A DNA stretch of 64,000 nucleotides from an uncultured Eubacteriales bacterium (GCA_934667845.1 CAKUMQ010000007.1:1-64000), one strand, 5' to 3'; counted from the stretch's first letter, positions 43,598-53,759 are shown. Program-made: numbers and translations. Notes: a model not told the origin generated them from the sequence alone.

Positions 43598-44653
43598 ATG
43601 AAGAAAATGGCAGCATTGTTCCTCGCTCTGTCCATGCTCTTTGCATTGACCGCTTGCGGAGGACACGACAAGCCCGCTCCCGCAGGCGAAAGCACGGGAG
43701 AAACCACAACCATAACAGAAAGCACCGACAATACCGCAAACGGCACTCAGGGCAGCACACAGAACACGACCGGGAGTACCGCAGGCGGAGAAACCACAGC
43801 GGCCACCGATCCGCCTGCCACCACACCGCACGTCCACAGTTACTCGGCAGCGACTTGTACCGCGCCGGCAAAATGCTCTTGCGGTGCAACCAAAGGCTCT
43901 GCATCAGGGCATAATTTCAACGCAGCGACTTGTACATCGCCCAAGACCTGCAGGATCTGCGGAAAGACAGAGGGTACTGCCGCCGGTCACAGCTATGATA
44001 CTGCCGGCACTTGCACAAAGTGCGGTGCCGTTTTGCCCGAAGCAACGGAATATATTTCTTTCAACGATATCTTTTTAGAGAATTATGTCAAGCAATCGTT
44101 GGGTATTCAAGGCACCGGCAAGGTGTCCCGATATGCCATGAGCCAATTGACCTCTCTTGACATAGGGGAAAACGTAACCGATGTTCAGGATCTGAAATAT
44201 GCGACAAATCTTCAAAGCATCTCCATCAATGCAGACAATGTAAAGAACCTCCCTGTGTTGTGTGAGCTTTCCCGGATCACATCTGTAAGCTTTGGCTTTC
44301 GGAAAAAAACAGACATCTCTTTTATGAAAAACATGCGCCATGTTGAGCGTATAGATTTTAACAACGCAGAGATCGTCGGAGGGGATATTTCCTGTTTGAT
44401 CGCTTCACCAAAGCTGAAAGAGCTGTTCTATTACGATCCCAACGGCAGCGGCATCGCGTTTCTCCGGGGCGCGAATGCGCTTGAGCGTTTGGAGCTGTGG
44501 CATGCATTCGGCGAAAACGGCGACATATCTGTACTGAAAACTCTGCCTGAATTGAGAACCCTTGAAATTCTGACATATAATTCTGCGTCTGATGCTCAAC
44601 GGGCGGTGTATGCGGAATTGATAGCAAAAGGTGTTTCTGTCAGTTTTCTATGA
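43598..44653 (+). CDS. LRR-type lipoprotein with Cys-knuckle repeats
   Basis: 351 residues. Lipoprotein signal (LALSMLFALTAC), a Thr/Ser/Gly-rich linker to about 78, then two to three copies of a H-x-Y/F-x-A-A-T-C-T-x(4-5)-C-x-x-C-G motif (about 78-145; zinc-ribbon-like repeats seen in surface proteins of gut Clostridia), then leucine-rich-repeat strands (LTSLDIGENVTDVQDLKYATNLQSISI, LKELFYYDP, LERLELWHAF). The second half is visibly richer in A/T than the flanking genes, suggesting recent transfer. GGGGGAGG lies seven to eight bases before ATG 43598. Binding partner unknown. Confidence 0.8.
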   Translation: MKKMAALFLALSMLFALTACGGHDKPAPAGESTGETTTITESTDNTANGTQGSTQNTTGSTAGGETTAATDPPATTPHVHSYSAATCTAPAKCSCGATKGSASGHNFNAATCTSPKTCRICGKTEGTAAGHSYDTAGTCTKCGAVLPEATEYISFNDIFLENYVKQSLGIQGTGKVSRYAMSQLTSLDIGENVTDVQDLKYATNLQSISINADNVKNLPVLCELSRITSVSFGFRKKTDISFMKNMRHVERIDFNNAEIVGGDISCLIASPKLKELFYYDPNGSGIAFLRGANALERLELWHAFGENGDISVLKTLPELRTLEILTYNSASDAQRAVYAELIAKGVSVSFL

Positions 44654-44698
44654 TCGGAGGTATCTGTCAAGTCCATCCAAAAGACCGATCCCGAATTT

Positions 44699-45382
44699 GT
44701 GAAAATATGGGATCACTTCGCGTTTGACGAGGTCACAAACAAAGCCGGGCAGCAGCCGGACGCTCCCGTGCGTTGGCTTGCGATCCTCGCCGCCCTCATC
44801 GGCTGCGGCGGGGTAGAGGCGTACAGCGAAATGCTGCCGCGCGCCATAGACGGCGGCGTGACCCCCGTCATGGTCAAAGAGTGCGTCTATCAGGCGGCGG
44901 CTTATCTCGGCTACGGCCGCATGCTGCCGTTTTTGCAGGCGACAAACGCCGTATTCGACCGGCTCGGCATCTCCCTGCCGCTGCCCCCGCAGGCGACGGT
45001 CACGGAGGCTGACCGGCTCGAAAAGGGCGTTGCGGTGCAGGCGGCGGTTTTCGGCGACGGCATGAACGAGGCGTGGAAAAAAGGGCACATCAACCGCTGG
45101 CTGGCAGACAACTGCTTCGGGGACTATTACACCCGCACGGGGCTTACGCTGCGGCAGCGCGAGCTGATCACTTTTTGCTTCCTGATGGCGCAGGGCGGCT
45201 GCGAGCCGCAGCTCACCGCCCATGCCGCGGGCAACATGAACATCGGCAACGACCGGGCGCTGCTGCCCCGCGTCGTCTCCCAGTGCCTGCCCTATATCGG
45301 GTATCCCCGCAGCCTGAACGCCCTCGCCTGCATTCAGAGGGCGGCAGAGCAAAAACAGAAAGAAGGGGATACGAATGAATGA
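44699..45382 (+). CDS. carboxymuconolactone decarboxylase family protein
   Basis: 227 residues from GTG 44699, with two CMD-like halves (ALIGCGGVEAYSEMLPRAID, VTPVMVKECVYQAAAYLGY; LRQRELITFCFLMAQGGCEPQLTAHAAGNMNIG). Members are decarboxylases or peroxidase-like proteins with helical bundles. The frame upstream of GTG also looks coding (KSIQKTDPEF, a typical start of the family), and a GGAGG at 44656-44660 points to a start near 44666-44675, where no ATG, GTG or TTG exists in frame. Overlaps the aldo/keto reductase gene by eight bases, first of a three-gene operon. Confidence 0.8.
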   Translation: MKIWDHFAFDEVTNKAGQQPDAPVRWLAILAALIGCGGVEAYSEMLPRAIDGGVTPVMVKECVYQAAAYLGYGRMLPFLQATNAVFDRLGISLPLPPQATVTEADRLEKGVAVQAAVFGDGMNEAWKKGHINRWLADNCFGDYYTRTGLTLRQRELITFCFLMAQGGCEPQLTAHAAGNMNIGNDRALLPRVVSQCLPYIGYPRSLNALACIQRAAEQKQKEGDTNE

Positions 45383-46226
45383 CTGTATCCGGCTGAACAA
45401 CGGCACGAGCATTCCCGCGCTCGGCTTCGGGACATGGTGCATCGACAACGACAGCGCCGCCGACGCCGTGAAAACGGCGATCGCCCTCGGCTACCGCCAC
45501 ATCGACACCGCGCAGGCCTACGGCAACGAGGAGGGCGTCGGCAGGGGCGTGCGGGCGAGCGGTATAGCACGGGAGGAGCTGTTTGTCGTCAGCAAGGTGG
45601 CTGCCGAGCATAAGACCTACGCCGCCGCGGCAGCCTCCATTGACGGAAGCCTGCAAAAGACCGGGCTTGCCTATCTGGACATGATGCTCATTCACAGCCC
45701 CCAGCCGTGGGCGGAATGGCGCGGCGAAAAACGCTATTTTGCGGAAAACCGCGAGGTCTGGCGCGCCCTTGAGGACGCCTGTGCGGCGGGGAAGCTGAAA
45801 GCCATCGGCGTTTCCAACTTCCTGCGCGACGACTTAGCGGCGCTGCTGCCGCATTGCCGGATAAGACCGGCAGTCAACCAGGTGCTTGCCCATATCGGCA
45901 ACATGCCGGACGACCTCATTGCCTATTGCACGGCGCAGGGCATCGCGACCGAGGCGTATTCCCCCATTGCGCACGGCGAGGCGCTGAAAGACCGCGTGAT
46001 CGCAGAGACCGCCGCCGCCTGCGGGGTCACGGCGGCGCAGCTGTGCATCCGCTATGTGCTGCAGCGCGGGCTTGTCGCCCTGCCGAAGGCGTCGTCTTAT
46101 GCCCACATCCGGGATAACGCCGCCCTGGATTTCGTTATTGCGCCGGAGGATATGCGGCGTCTGGATGCCCTTGACTTTCACGAATACGGCGAATACGGTC
46201 ATTTTCCCGTGTTCAGCGGGAAATGA
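45375..46226 (+). CDS. aldo/keto reductase
   Basis: 283 residues, a TIM-barrel AKR. LGFGTWCIDND near residue 17, GYRHIDTAQAYGNEEGVGRGV with catalytic Asp and Tyr (about 43-58), VVSKVAAEH with the catalytic Lys near 76, and the His in MMLIHSPQPW near 110. The C-terminal LPKASSYAHIRDN binds NADPH. The ATG overlaps the preceding gene. Reduces an aldehyde or ketone of unknown identity. The combination with a CMD protein and a cupin is common in Firmicutes and suggests a quinone or detoxification role (inference). Confidence 0.92.
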   Translation: MNDCIRLNNGTSIPALGFGTWCIDNDSAADAVKTAIALGYRHIDTAQAYGNEEGVGRGVRASGIAREELFVVSKVAAEHKTYAAAAASIDGSLQKTGLAYLDMMLIHSPQPWAEWRGEKRYFAENREVWRALEDACAAGKLKAIGVSNFLRDDLAALLPHCRIRPAVNQVLAHIGNMPDDLIAYCTAQGIATEAYSPIAHGEALKDRVIAETAAACGVTAAQLCIRYVLQRGLVALPKASSYAHIRDNAALDFVIAPEDMRRLDALDFHEYGEYGHFPVFSGK

Positions 46227-46254
46227 CCCGCAGCCGATCAAAGGAGAAACCGCT

Positions 46255-46692
46255 ATGAAGATCAACGACCGCACAGAACTGGAAAAGCAGGATGCTTTCG
46301 GGATCGGCGAGAAAAACGACGCCTACGCCCGGTATTTCGTCGGACAGTCCTATCTAAAGCCCCTGACCAGGCCGGGGGAGACCGCCGTATTTCTCGCCAA
46401 CGTGACTTTTGAGCCGGGCTGCCGGAACAACTGGCACATCCATCACGCCGCGAAAGGCGGCGGTCAGCTGCTGATCTGCACCGCAGGCGAGGGGTGGTAT
46501 CAGGAGGAGGGAAAACCCGCCGTCAGTCTGACGCCGGGCACGGTCGTCACCGTTCCCGCCGGGGTGAAGCACTGGCACGGCGCCAAAGCCGATTCGTGGT
46601 TTTGCCATATCGCTGCAGAGGTGCCCGGCGAGGACACCCGCACCGAATGGGGCGAGCCGGTCACGGACGAGGTCTACGCCGCGCTGAAATAA
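46255..46692 (+). CDS. cupin-domain protein
   Basis: 145 residues, one cupin barrel. Metal-binding motif 1 is NNWHIHHAAKGGGQLLICTAGEGWYQEEG and motif 2 is VPAGVKHWHGAK, giving His/His/Glu-type ligands. It resembles the YhhW-like carboxymuconolactone-associated cupins. AAAGGAG lies eight bases before ATG 46255. Third gene of the CMD/AKR/cupin operon. Confidence 0.85.
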   Translation: MKINDRTELEKQDAFGIGEKNDAYARYFVGQSYLKPLTRPGETAVFLANVTFEPGCRNNWHIHHAAKGGGQLLICTAGEGWYQEEGKPAVSLTPGTVVTVPAGVKHWHGAKADSWFCHIAAEVPGEDTRTEWGEPVTDEVYAALK

Positions 46693-46721
46693 GCCCCGGC
46701 TGCCGCCCGTCCCCCCATCAT

Positions 46722-46750
46722 TTGACCTTTTCCGACAAGTGTGGTATACT
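46722..46750 (+). promoter_or_regulatory. sigma-A promoter of the PAP2 gene
   Basis: -35 TTGACC (46722-46727), 17-bp spacer, -10 TATACT (46745-46750). Confidence 0.8.
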
Positions 46751-46789
46751 GGTTAAGATCATCTGACCGATCGACGGGAGGCGGCTGTT

Positions 46790-47338
46790 ATGCCTGAATG
46801 GATCCAGCAATTCGACTGGAGCGTACTGCATTGGATCCGGGACACGCTGACCTGCGGCGTGACGGATCTTCTGATGCCGAAGATCACCCTGCTCGGAAAC
46901 GGCGGCGCCGTATGGCTGGCGGCAGCTGTCGCCATGCTGCTGTCAAAGCGGTACCGGAAATTCGGTATCACACTGCTCCTTGCCCTCGCAGCGGGCGCTT
47001 TGGTCGGCAACGTGTGGCTAAAGCACTGGCTTGCCCGCCCGCGCCCCTGCTGGCTGGAAAATGTGCCGCTGCTGATCAAAAACCCGACCGACTATTCGTT
47101 CCCGTCCGGCCATACGCTGTCCTCCGTGATCGGTGCCTGTGTGCTGACCGGGGCAAACCGCCGGTTCGCTTTGGCGGCGATCCCGCTGGCTGTACTGATC
47201 GGCATTTCGCGGCTTTTCCTGTATGTGCATTTTCCGTCGGACGTGCTGGCGGCGGCGCTTCTCGGAACGGCGATCGGCACGGCGGCTGTCCTGATCGCCA
47301 AACGGACAAACGGCAAAAAGCTGCCGGATACGCCGTGA
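46790..47338 (+). CDS. PAP2-family membrane phosphatase
   Basis: 182 residues with five to six spans. The three phosphatase signature regions are present: KHWLARPRP (motif 1), PSGHTLSS (motif 2, catalytic His) and SRLFLYVHFPSDVLAAALLG (motif 3, second His). Likely dephosphorylates a lipid phosphate such as undecaprenyl diphosphate or phosphatidate (family knowledge; substrate not decided). ATG 46790, preceded by a GGGAGG site. Monocistronic with its own promoter and terminator. Confidence 0.92.
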   Translation: MPEWIQQFDWSVLHWIRDTLTCGVTDLLMPKITLLGNGGAVWLAAAVAMLLSKRYRKFGITLLLALAAGALVGNVWLKHWLARPRPCWLENVPLLIKNPTDYSFPSGHTLSSVIGACVLTGANRRFALAAIPLAVLIGISRLFLYVHFPSDVLAAALLGTAIGTAAVLIAKRTNGKKLPDTP

Positions 47339-47343
47339 GCTCT

Positions 47344-47382
47344 CCCGTCCCGCCCCGGTCAGGGCGGGACGGGAATTTTTTT
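47344..47382 (+). terminator. intrinsic terminator of the PAP2 gene
   Basis: CCCGTCCCGCCC (47344-47355) pairs with GGGCGGGACGGG (47362-47373), followed by AATTTTTTTG. Confidence 0.9.
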
Positions 47383-47393
47383 GCAATTTCCCC

Positions 47394-47422
47394 TTGACAG
47401 CGGGGGCGGGCGGGTGTATACT
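47394..47422 (+). promoter_or_regulatory. sigma-A promoter of pyrG-dapF-dapL
   Basis: -35 TTGACA (47394-47399), 17-bp spacer, -10 TATACT (47417-47422). Start expected near 47429. The first transcribed bases are not GGGC, unlike the reiterative-start pyrG of Bacillus. Confidence 0.85.
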
Positions 47423-47451
47423 TTTCCCATAAAAAATACATATCGGCTTGA

Positions 47452-49158
<1,707 letters not shown>

Positions 49159-49164
49159 GCTGAT

Positions 49165-49953
49165 ATGCATTTCACCAAAATGCAGGGACTCGGCAACGAC
49201 TATCTGTATGTCTACGGCGAGCCGCATCATCCGCAGGAGCTGTCCCGCCGCCTGTCCGACCGCCACTTCGGCGCAGGCTCGGACGGCATGATCTGGATCT
49301 CCCCATCTGACAAGGCGGATTTCCGGATGCGGATCTTCAACGCGGACGGCAGCGAAGCCGCCATGTGCGGCAACGGCATCCGCTGCGTCGGCAAATATGT
49401 CTACGACAAGGGCTACACCGATAAAACGGAGCTGACGATCGAGACCGCGTCCGGGCTGCGCACCCTGCGGCTGGCGGTCGCGCACGGGCGCGTCTGCGCC
49501 GCGACGGTGGATATGGGACAGGTGACGGTCGATAAGCCGCTGGCGCTGACCGCCGCCGCGCAGGCGCTCACCGTCACGCCGGTGTCGGTCGGCAACCCCC
49601 ACGCCGTCACCTTTGTCCCCGATGCCGAAGCGGTCCCGCTCGCGGAATGGGGAGCGGCACTCGAGCACCATCCCGCGTTCCCGGGCGGGGTCAACGCGGA
49701 ATTTGTACAGGTCATTGACCGCACAACGCTGCGTATGCGGGTGTGGGAGCGGGGCAGCGGTATCACGATGGCGTGCGGCACGGGCGCCTGCGCTGCGAGC
49801 GCCGCCGCCGTCGCCGCGGGCTTTTGCCCCGCCGAAGAGGCGCTGACCGTGCGCCTGGACGGCGGCGAGCTGCACATCCGCGTCGGGCAGGACCGCCGCG
49901 TGTGGATGACCGGTCCCGCCGAAACCGTATATGAAGGAGAGGTTGACCTATGA
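49165..49953 (+). CDS. dapF: diaminopimelate epimerase
   Basis: 262 residues. It converts LL- to meso-diaminopimelate for lysine and cell wall. Both catalytic cysteines are present: AAMCGNGIRCVGKYV near residue 75 and TMACGTGACASAAA near 205. MHFTKMQGLGNDYLYV is the usual N-terminus. Its stop overlaps the start of dapL (ATGA), which gives the pathway order aminotransferase then epimerase. Co-transcribed with pyrG. Confidence 0.96.
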   Translation: MHFTKMQGLGNDYLYVYGEPHHPQELSRRLSDRHFGAGSDGMIWISPSDKADFRMRIFNADGSEAAMCGNGIRCVGKYVYDKGYTDKTELTIETASGLRTLRLAVAHGRVCAATVDMGQVTVDKPLALTAAAQALTVTPVSVGNPHAVTFVPDAEAVPLAEWGAALEHHPAFPGGVNAEFVQVIDRTTLRMRVWERGSGITMACGTGACAASAAAVAAGFCPAEEALTVRLDGGELHIRVGQDRRVWMTGPAETVYEGEVDL

Positions 49954-51134
49954 CGCCGAACCGCCATTATGCCGAGCTGAAAAATTCCTATCTGTTCTAC
50001 CATATTGCGCAGAAGACCGCCGCCTACCAAAAGGAGCATCCCGACAAGCGGCTTCTGCGCATGGGCATCGGCGATGTCACGCGTCCGCTCTGCCCCGCCG
50101 TGATCGAGGCGCTGCATGCCGCCGTGGACGACCAGGCGAAAAGCGGCAGCTTCCACGGCTATATGCCCGAGTGCGGCGCGCCGTTTTTCCGCGAGGCGGT
50201 CGCGGGCTTTTACGCCTCCCGCGGGATCGCGCTCGACCCCGACGAGGTGTTCGTCTCCTCGGGCGCAAGCGACGAGCTGGGGCATATTCTCGACCTGTTC
50301 GATGTGAGCGACACCGCGCTCGTGATCGAGCCGGCGTATCCCGCCTATGTCGATGCCAATGTGATGTCCGGCAGAAGGGTCGTGCATCTTTCGTCGTCGC
50401 AGGAAAACGGCTTTCTCCCCGTGCCGGACGCGCAGACAAAGGCGGACATCCTCTACATCTGCTCGCCGAACAACCCGACCGGCGCGGTGTTCACCCGTGA
50501 AAAGCTGGCGGCGTGGGTGGACTATGCCAACCGCACCGGCGCCGTGATCCTGTTTGACGCCGCCTATGAGGCGTTTATCGGGGATCCCGCCCTGCCGCGC
50601 AGCATTTTCGAGATCGACGGCGCGCGCACCTGCGCGATCGAGATCTGCTCGCTGTCCAAGACCGCGGGCTTCACCGGCACCCGCTGCGGCTATACCGTGA
50701 TCCCGCAGGAGCTTTCGCGCGGCGGGATGAATCTGCACGACATGTGGGTGCGCAACCGCACCACCAAGTCAAACGGCGTGTCCTATATCCTCCAGCGCGG
50801 CGGCGCGGCGGTGTTTTCGCCCGAGGGGCAGCGGCAGATTCAGGAGAACATCCGCGTCTACAAGCAAAATGCCGCTTGTCTGACTGCGGCGCTCGACCAC
50901 GCCGGGGTGTGGTACTGCGGCGGCAAAAATGCGCCGTATATCTGGATGAAATGCCCCTGCGACAGCTCGTGGGAATTTTTTGACACGCTGCTGACCCGCA
51001 CGCAGATCGTCGGCACGCCCGGCGAGGGCTTCGGCGCCTGCGGCGAGGGCTATTTCCGCTTTTCCATGTTCGGCAGTCCCGAGGACACTGCCGAAGCCGC
51101 CGCAAGGCTTAAAGCGCTGCTGACGGCGCGGTGA
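49950..51134 (+). CDS. dapL: LL-diaminopimelate aminotransferase
   Basis: 394 residues, PLP-dependent aminotransferase of fold type I. N-terminal NSYLFYHIAQKT and LRMGIGDVTRPL, ICSPNNPTGAVFTREKL, and SLSKTAGFTGTRCGY with the PLP lysine near residue 236. These match DapL, which transaminates tetrahydrodipicolinate directly to LL-DAP with glutamate. The dapF-dapL pairing supports the aminotransferase variant of lysine synthesis in this organism. Followed by a strong terminator. Confidence 0.94.
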   Translation: MTPNRHYAELKNSYLFYHIAQKTAAYQKEHPDKRLLRMGIGDVTRPLCPAVIEALHAAVDDQAKSGSFHGYMPECGAPFFREAVAGFYASRGIALDPDEVFVSSGASDELGHILDLFDVSDTALVIEPAYPAYVDANVMSGRRVVHLSSSQENGFLPVPDAQTKADILYICSPNNPTGAVFTREKLAAWVDYANRTGAVILFDAAYEAFIGDPALPRSIFEIDGARTCAIEICSLSKTAGFTGTRCGYTVIPQELSRGGMNLHDMWVRNRTTKSNGVSYILQRGGAAVFSPEGQRQIQENIRVYKQNAACLTAALDHAGVWYCGGKNAPYIWMKCPCDSSWEFFDTLLTRTQIVGTPGEGFGACGEGYFRFSMFGSPEDTAEAAARLKALLTAR

Positions 51135-51161
51135 CCGGGCGGTACACAGGTAAATCCTTGC

Positions 51162-51191
51162 GCAGGGGGCAATGATGCCCCCTGCTTTTTT
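51162..51191 (+). terminator. intrinsic terminator after dapL
   Basis: GCAGGGGGCA (51162-51171) pairs with TGCCCCCTGC (51176-51185), followed by TTTTTTG. Confidence 0.92.
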
Positions 51192-51194
51192 GTC

Positions 51195-51242
51195 CCAAAA
51201 AAGTACCCCTGCCCGCTCCCGAAACGGGGGCGGACAGGGGCG
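51195..51242 (-). terminator. intrinsic terminator after the thiamine transporter gene
   Basis: Minus strand: CCCCTGTCCGCCCCCG (51227-51242) pairs with a near-perfect CGGGAGCGGGCAGGGG (51206 onward) and is followed by TACTTTTTTG. Confidence 0.8.
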
Positions 51243-51264
51243 AGAAATGAAGGAGGAGGGAAAA

Positions 51265-52341
51265 TCAGGTACGGGGGCGTGCGGCGCGGCGGATCAGCAT
51301 CACGCAGAGCAGCACGGTGCAGACCAGCGCCGCCGCAAACGGCAGTCCGCTGCGCATGCCGAGCGCGCCGAACGCGCCGAAGAACGCGGAAGCCGAGTCA
51401 AACGGCGCGGCAAGCTCCGCCTTTTCCGCCGCCTTTTGCAGCAGGCTGACGGAATAGACGCCGTCGGCAACGACCGCCAGCACGGCGGCGAGGATGGGCA
51501 GCAGCCGGAACAGACCCGTCAGCGAGGTCGTATCCGTCCCGGGTACGGCGGACGCCAGACGGCGGAACAGGAAGAACAGCAAGGCGGCGGCGGCGGTTAC
51601 GCCGAGCATCCACCACCACGGCGCGCCCGCGAGCGCCTCAAACGTGAACAGGCCGGTCTCGGGATCCTGCATACGGCCGGCGACCGCGATCAGATCAAAG
51701 GCGAGCGCGGCTGCCAGCAGCGTTTTGCCGATGCCGTCGAGCAGCACGGCGCGGTCGGGACGGCGTCCCGCCGGGGCAAGGCGCGTGATCGTCTCCGCCC
51801 GCAGATCGAGCAGCGAGCCGACCGTGACGGCCGCCACCAGCGTGACGATGGTCTCAGGCAGCATGTAGGTCGCGTTGTACACGGCGGAATAGGCGACGGT
51901 CGGCAGCGAGGTGTAGTTATACTCCGCCCAGACCGTGCAGCCGGAGATGACATGGCAGATGTAGCGCAGCACGCAGGCGAGCAGCGTACCGGCGGCGAGC
52001 GCGTCGCTCTGGCGCTTGAGCACGTTGCGGAACACGCCGCCGAGACCGAGCACGGCAAAGGCAACGAGATAGTCGAGCAGCAGAATGGCGACGACCGAGC
52101 CGAAGCTCACGCCCATGACGTTTTTGATGCCGAGGAACAGCTGGAGCAGACCGTGGACAAGCCCGGTGAACAGTCCCCAGCGGGTGCCGTAGCGATAGGC
52201 GATCAGCAGGATCGGCAGCATGCTGGCGGCGGTGACACTGCCGCCGTAGGGCAGCTCGAGCAGCTTGACCAGGCTCAGGACGGTGGCAAACGCGATCATC
52301 AGCGCGCTCTCCGTCAGGCGGACAACAGAATTGTGCTTCAT
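51265..52341 (-). CDS. thiT: ThiT-like ECF thiamine transporter S component with C-terminal extension
   Basis: 358 residues. The first ~190 match ThiT: PYGGSVTAASMLPILLIAYRYG and GLVHGLLQLFLG hold the thiamine-binding loops. From about residue 200 on there are four further spans (KTLLAAALAFDLIAV, WWWMLGVTAAAALLFFLF, LFRLLPILAAVLAVVADGVYSV, LVCTVLLCVMLIRRA), so the protein is nearly twice the usual ThiT length. It needs the shared EcfA1A2T module, not encoded here. ATG 52341 has AAGGAGG ten bases upstream. A TPP riboswitch precedes it, so it is repressed by thiamine pyrophosphate (established for that riboswitch class). Confidence 0.92.
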   Translation of the reverse strand: MKHNSVVRLTESALMIAFATVLSLVKLLELPYGGSVTAASMLPILLIAYRYGTRWGLFTGLVHGLLQLFLGIKNVMGVSFGSVVAILLLDYLVAFAVLGLGGVFRNVLKRQSDALAAGTLLACVLRYICHVISGCTVWAEYNYTSLPTVAYSAVYNATYMLPETIVTLVAAVTVGSLLDLRAETITRLAPAGRRPDRAVLLDGIGKTLLAAALAFDLIAVAGRMQDPETGLFTFEALAGAPWWWMLGVTAAAALLFFLFRRLASAVPGTDTTSLTGLFRLLPILAAVLAVVADGVYSVSLLQKAAEKAELAAPFDSASAFFGAFGALGMRSGLPFAAALVCTVLLCVMLIRRAARPRT

Positions 52342-52378
52342 GTAAACAAGGCCTCCTTGTGAATTTCGGCAGGCACAA

Positions 52379-52415
52379 ACAGAAAAGCCCTCCGTCCGAC
52401 AGGCGGACAGAGGGC
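52379..52415 (-). terminator. expression-platform terminator of the TPP riboswitch
   Basis: Minus strand: GCCCTC (52410-52415) and following GTCCGCC pair with GGACGGAGGGC (52387 onward), followed by TTTTCTGTTT. It sits between the aptamer and the thiT start, as expected for transcription attenuation by TPP. Confidence 0.85.
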
Positions 52416-52449
52416 GTGTGTGGACAACCGATACCGGTTTCGCACCCAA

Positions 52450-52535
52450 ACGATCCCTCCGCCGGCATTACCCGGATCAGGTTTGGGGTTGGACGGGCGT
52501 CCTCTCAGCCGACCGGAAAGGTCAGCACCCCCTGT
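52450..52535 (-). ncRNA. TPP riboswitch aptamer (THI box)
   Basis: On the minus strand the conserved blocks are all present in order: GGGGGTGCTGACC, GCTGAGAGG, ACCTGATCCGGGTAATGCC and GGCGGAGGGA. They form the two-helix thiamine pyrophosphate aptamer. It regulates the ThiT-like gene downstream. Confidence 0.97.
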
Positions 52536-52578
52536 TTGCGGTTCTGCGATGCCGTGGGGTATTCCCCGTGACTTTTTC

Positions 52579-52607
52579 AGTATACACGGGTTTTTCGCCG
52601 TTGTCAA
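52579..52607 (-). promoter_or_regulatory. sigma-A promoter of the TPP riboswitch transcript
   Basis: Minus strand: -35 TTGACA (52602-52607), 17-bp spacer, -10 TATACT (52579-52584). The -35 box overlaps the stop codon of the SGNH hydrolase gene (52604-52606). Confidence 0.85.
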
Positions 52608-53608
52608 GTCCCCCCGACGACATTTTTCGCCGGAAAATACCCCTGCGCCGTCAGCGCGTCGGCGAGCAGCCCGGCATACAGCCGGTGGCCGCGGCTGTTC
52701 GGGTGCCACGGGTCGTCATACCACTGCGCTGCCGCCTCCTGTGCGGACAGCCCCGCCAGTGCCGCCGCAAAGGCGGCATTGGCGTCGCACAGCGGGACGC
52801 CGGCCGCCGCTGCCGCCGACCGGGATGCCTCCACATAGTCCGCGTAGAGCGCGCCGCCCTGCCACCGCTGGTCGCCGAGAATGGGCATAACGGTCATGAG
52901 CGTGACCGCCGCGCCCGCCGCCTGACAGTCGCGCAGCAGGGCGAGCAGCCGCGCGGCATAGACCTCCGGCGGCGCCCCGGCGATCCAGTCGTTGATCGTA
53001 TGCGCCTCACACAGCACGACGTCGGGGCGCAGCGGGCGGACGAGCTCGGCAAAATGCGCCTCCCGGTAGCGAAAGCAGGGACAGCTGCCGACGCCGCCGT
53101 TGACCACGGCGACGGCGCCCGCATAGGTCTCGAGCCGGTACAGCGGCAGCGTACCGCGGGAGACGGTCAGGGTCAGCGTATGCGCCCCCTCCTCCAGCGG
53201 CACGGTCAGCAGCCGGCAGTCGATCGGCTTCTCCCGTGCGGGCAGCGTGCCGCCGCCGACCGGGATGCCGTCGACCGATGCCGAAAAAGCGGCGGGCGCT
53301 TCGTCAAGCGCATATTCCAGACGCAGAAGCGCCCCCGAAAACGGCAGCGTCAGCCGCCCCGTCAGCAGCGCAAACGGCGGCGCAAAGGCAAGCCCGCCCG
53401 CCTTTGCCAGCGCCTTGGCGTCCCATTCGGCGAACGACGCGCCGGTACGCGCAGCCGCCTCGCGGCGCAGGCAATCCACATAGCCGCCGAAGGAAAAGCC
53501 GGTCAGCCGCCGGTCGCCTGCCTCGGCAGGCGGGTCAAGGCTTTCGGTCAGTCCCGCCGCCCCCTGTCCCCAGGTGTGCGAGTCGCCGGTACACAAAATC
53601 CGCAGCAT
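52604..53608 (-). CDS. SGNH/GDSL-family hydrolase
   Basis: 334 residues. Block I CTGDSHTWGQGA (residues 5-16, nucleophile Ser10), block III in VLCEAHTINDWIAG (Asn) and block V DDPWHPNSRGH (Asp and His) near 310. The middle contains an inserted sandwich (LTLPFSGALLRLEYALDE to HTLTLTVSRGTLPL), as in bacterial two-domain sugar esterases. No signal peptide. ATG 53608 follows GGGAGGGA. The frame upstream to 53686 overlaps the promoter. It is likely a carbohydrate or lipid esterase, with substrate unknown. Its stop overlaps the next promoter. Confidence 0.88.
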   Translation of the reverse strand: MLRILCTGDSHTWGQGAAGLTESLDPPAEAGDRRLTGFSFGGYVDCLRREAAARTGASFAEWDAKALAKAGGLAFAPPFALLTGRLTLPFSGALLRLEYALDEAPAAFSASVDGIPVGGGTLPAREKPIDCRLLTVPLEEGAHTLTLTVSRGTLPLYRLETYAGAVAVVNGGVGSCPCFRYREAHFAELVRPLRPDVVLCEAHTINDWIAGAPPEVYAARLLALLRDCQAAGAAVTLMTVMPILGDQRWQGGALYADYVEASRSAAAAAGVPLCDANAAFAAALAGLSAQEAAAQWYDDPWHPNSRGHRLYAGLLADALTAQGYFPAKNVVGGT

Positions 53609-53632
53609 AGGTGATCCCTCCCTTTTTTCTTC

Positions 53633-53661
53633 ACTATACCATCCGTTTCCTGCCTTGTCCA
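53633..53661 (-). promoter_or_regulatory. sigma-A promoter of the SGNH hydrolase gene
   Basis: Minus strand: -35 TGGACA (53656-53661), 17-bp spacer, -10 TATAGT (53633-53638). Confidence 0.7.
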
Positions 53662-53730
53662 TGCACGATCTTCCGAAAAAGTGCAAGGGGATTTTACCCG
53701 AATTTTACAAAGAATTAAACTTTTCCCCTC

Positions 53731-53759
53731 TTGTCAACCGCCGCGCGCGGGGCTATAAT
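53731..53759 (+). promoter_or_regulatory. sigma-A promoter of the GT2-GtrA gene
   Basis: -35 TTGTCA (53731-53736), 17-bp spacer, -10 TATAAT (53754-53759). Confidence 0.8.
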
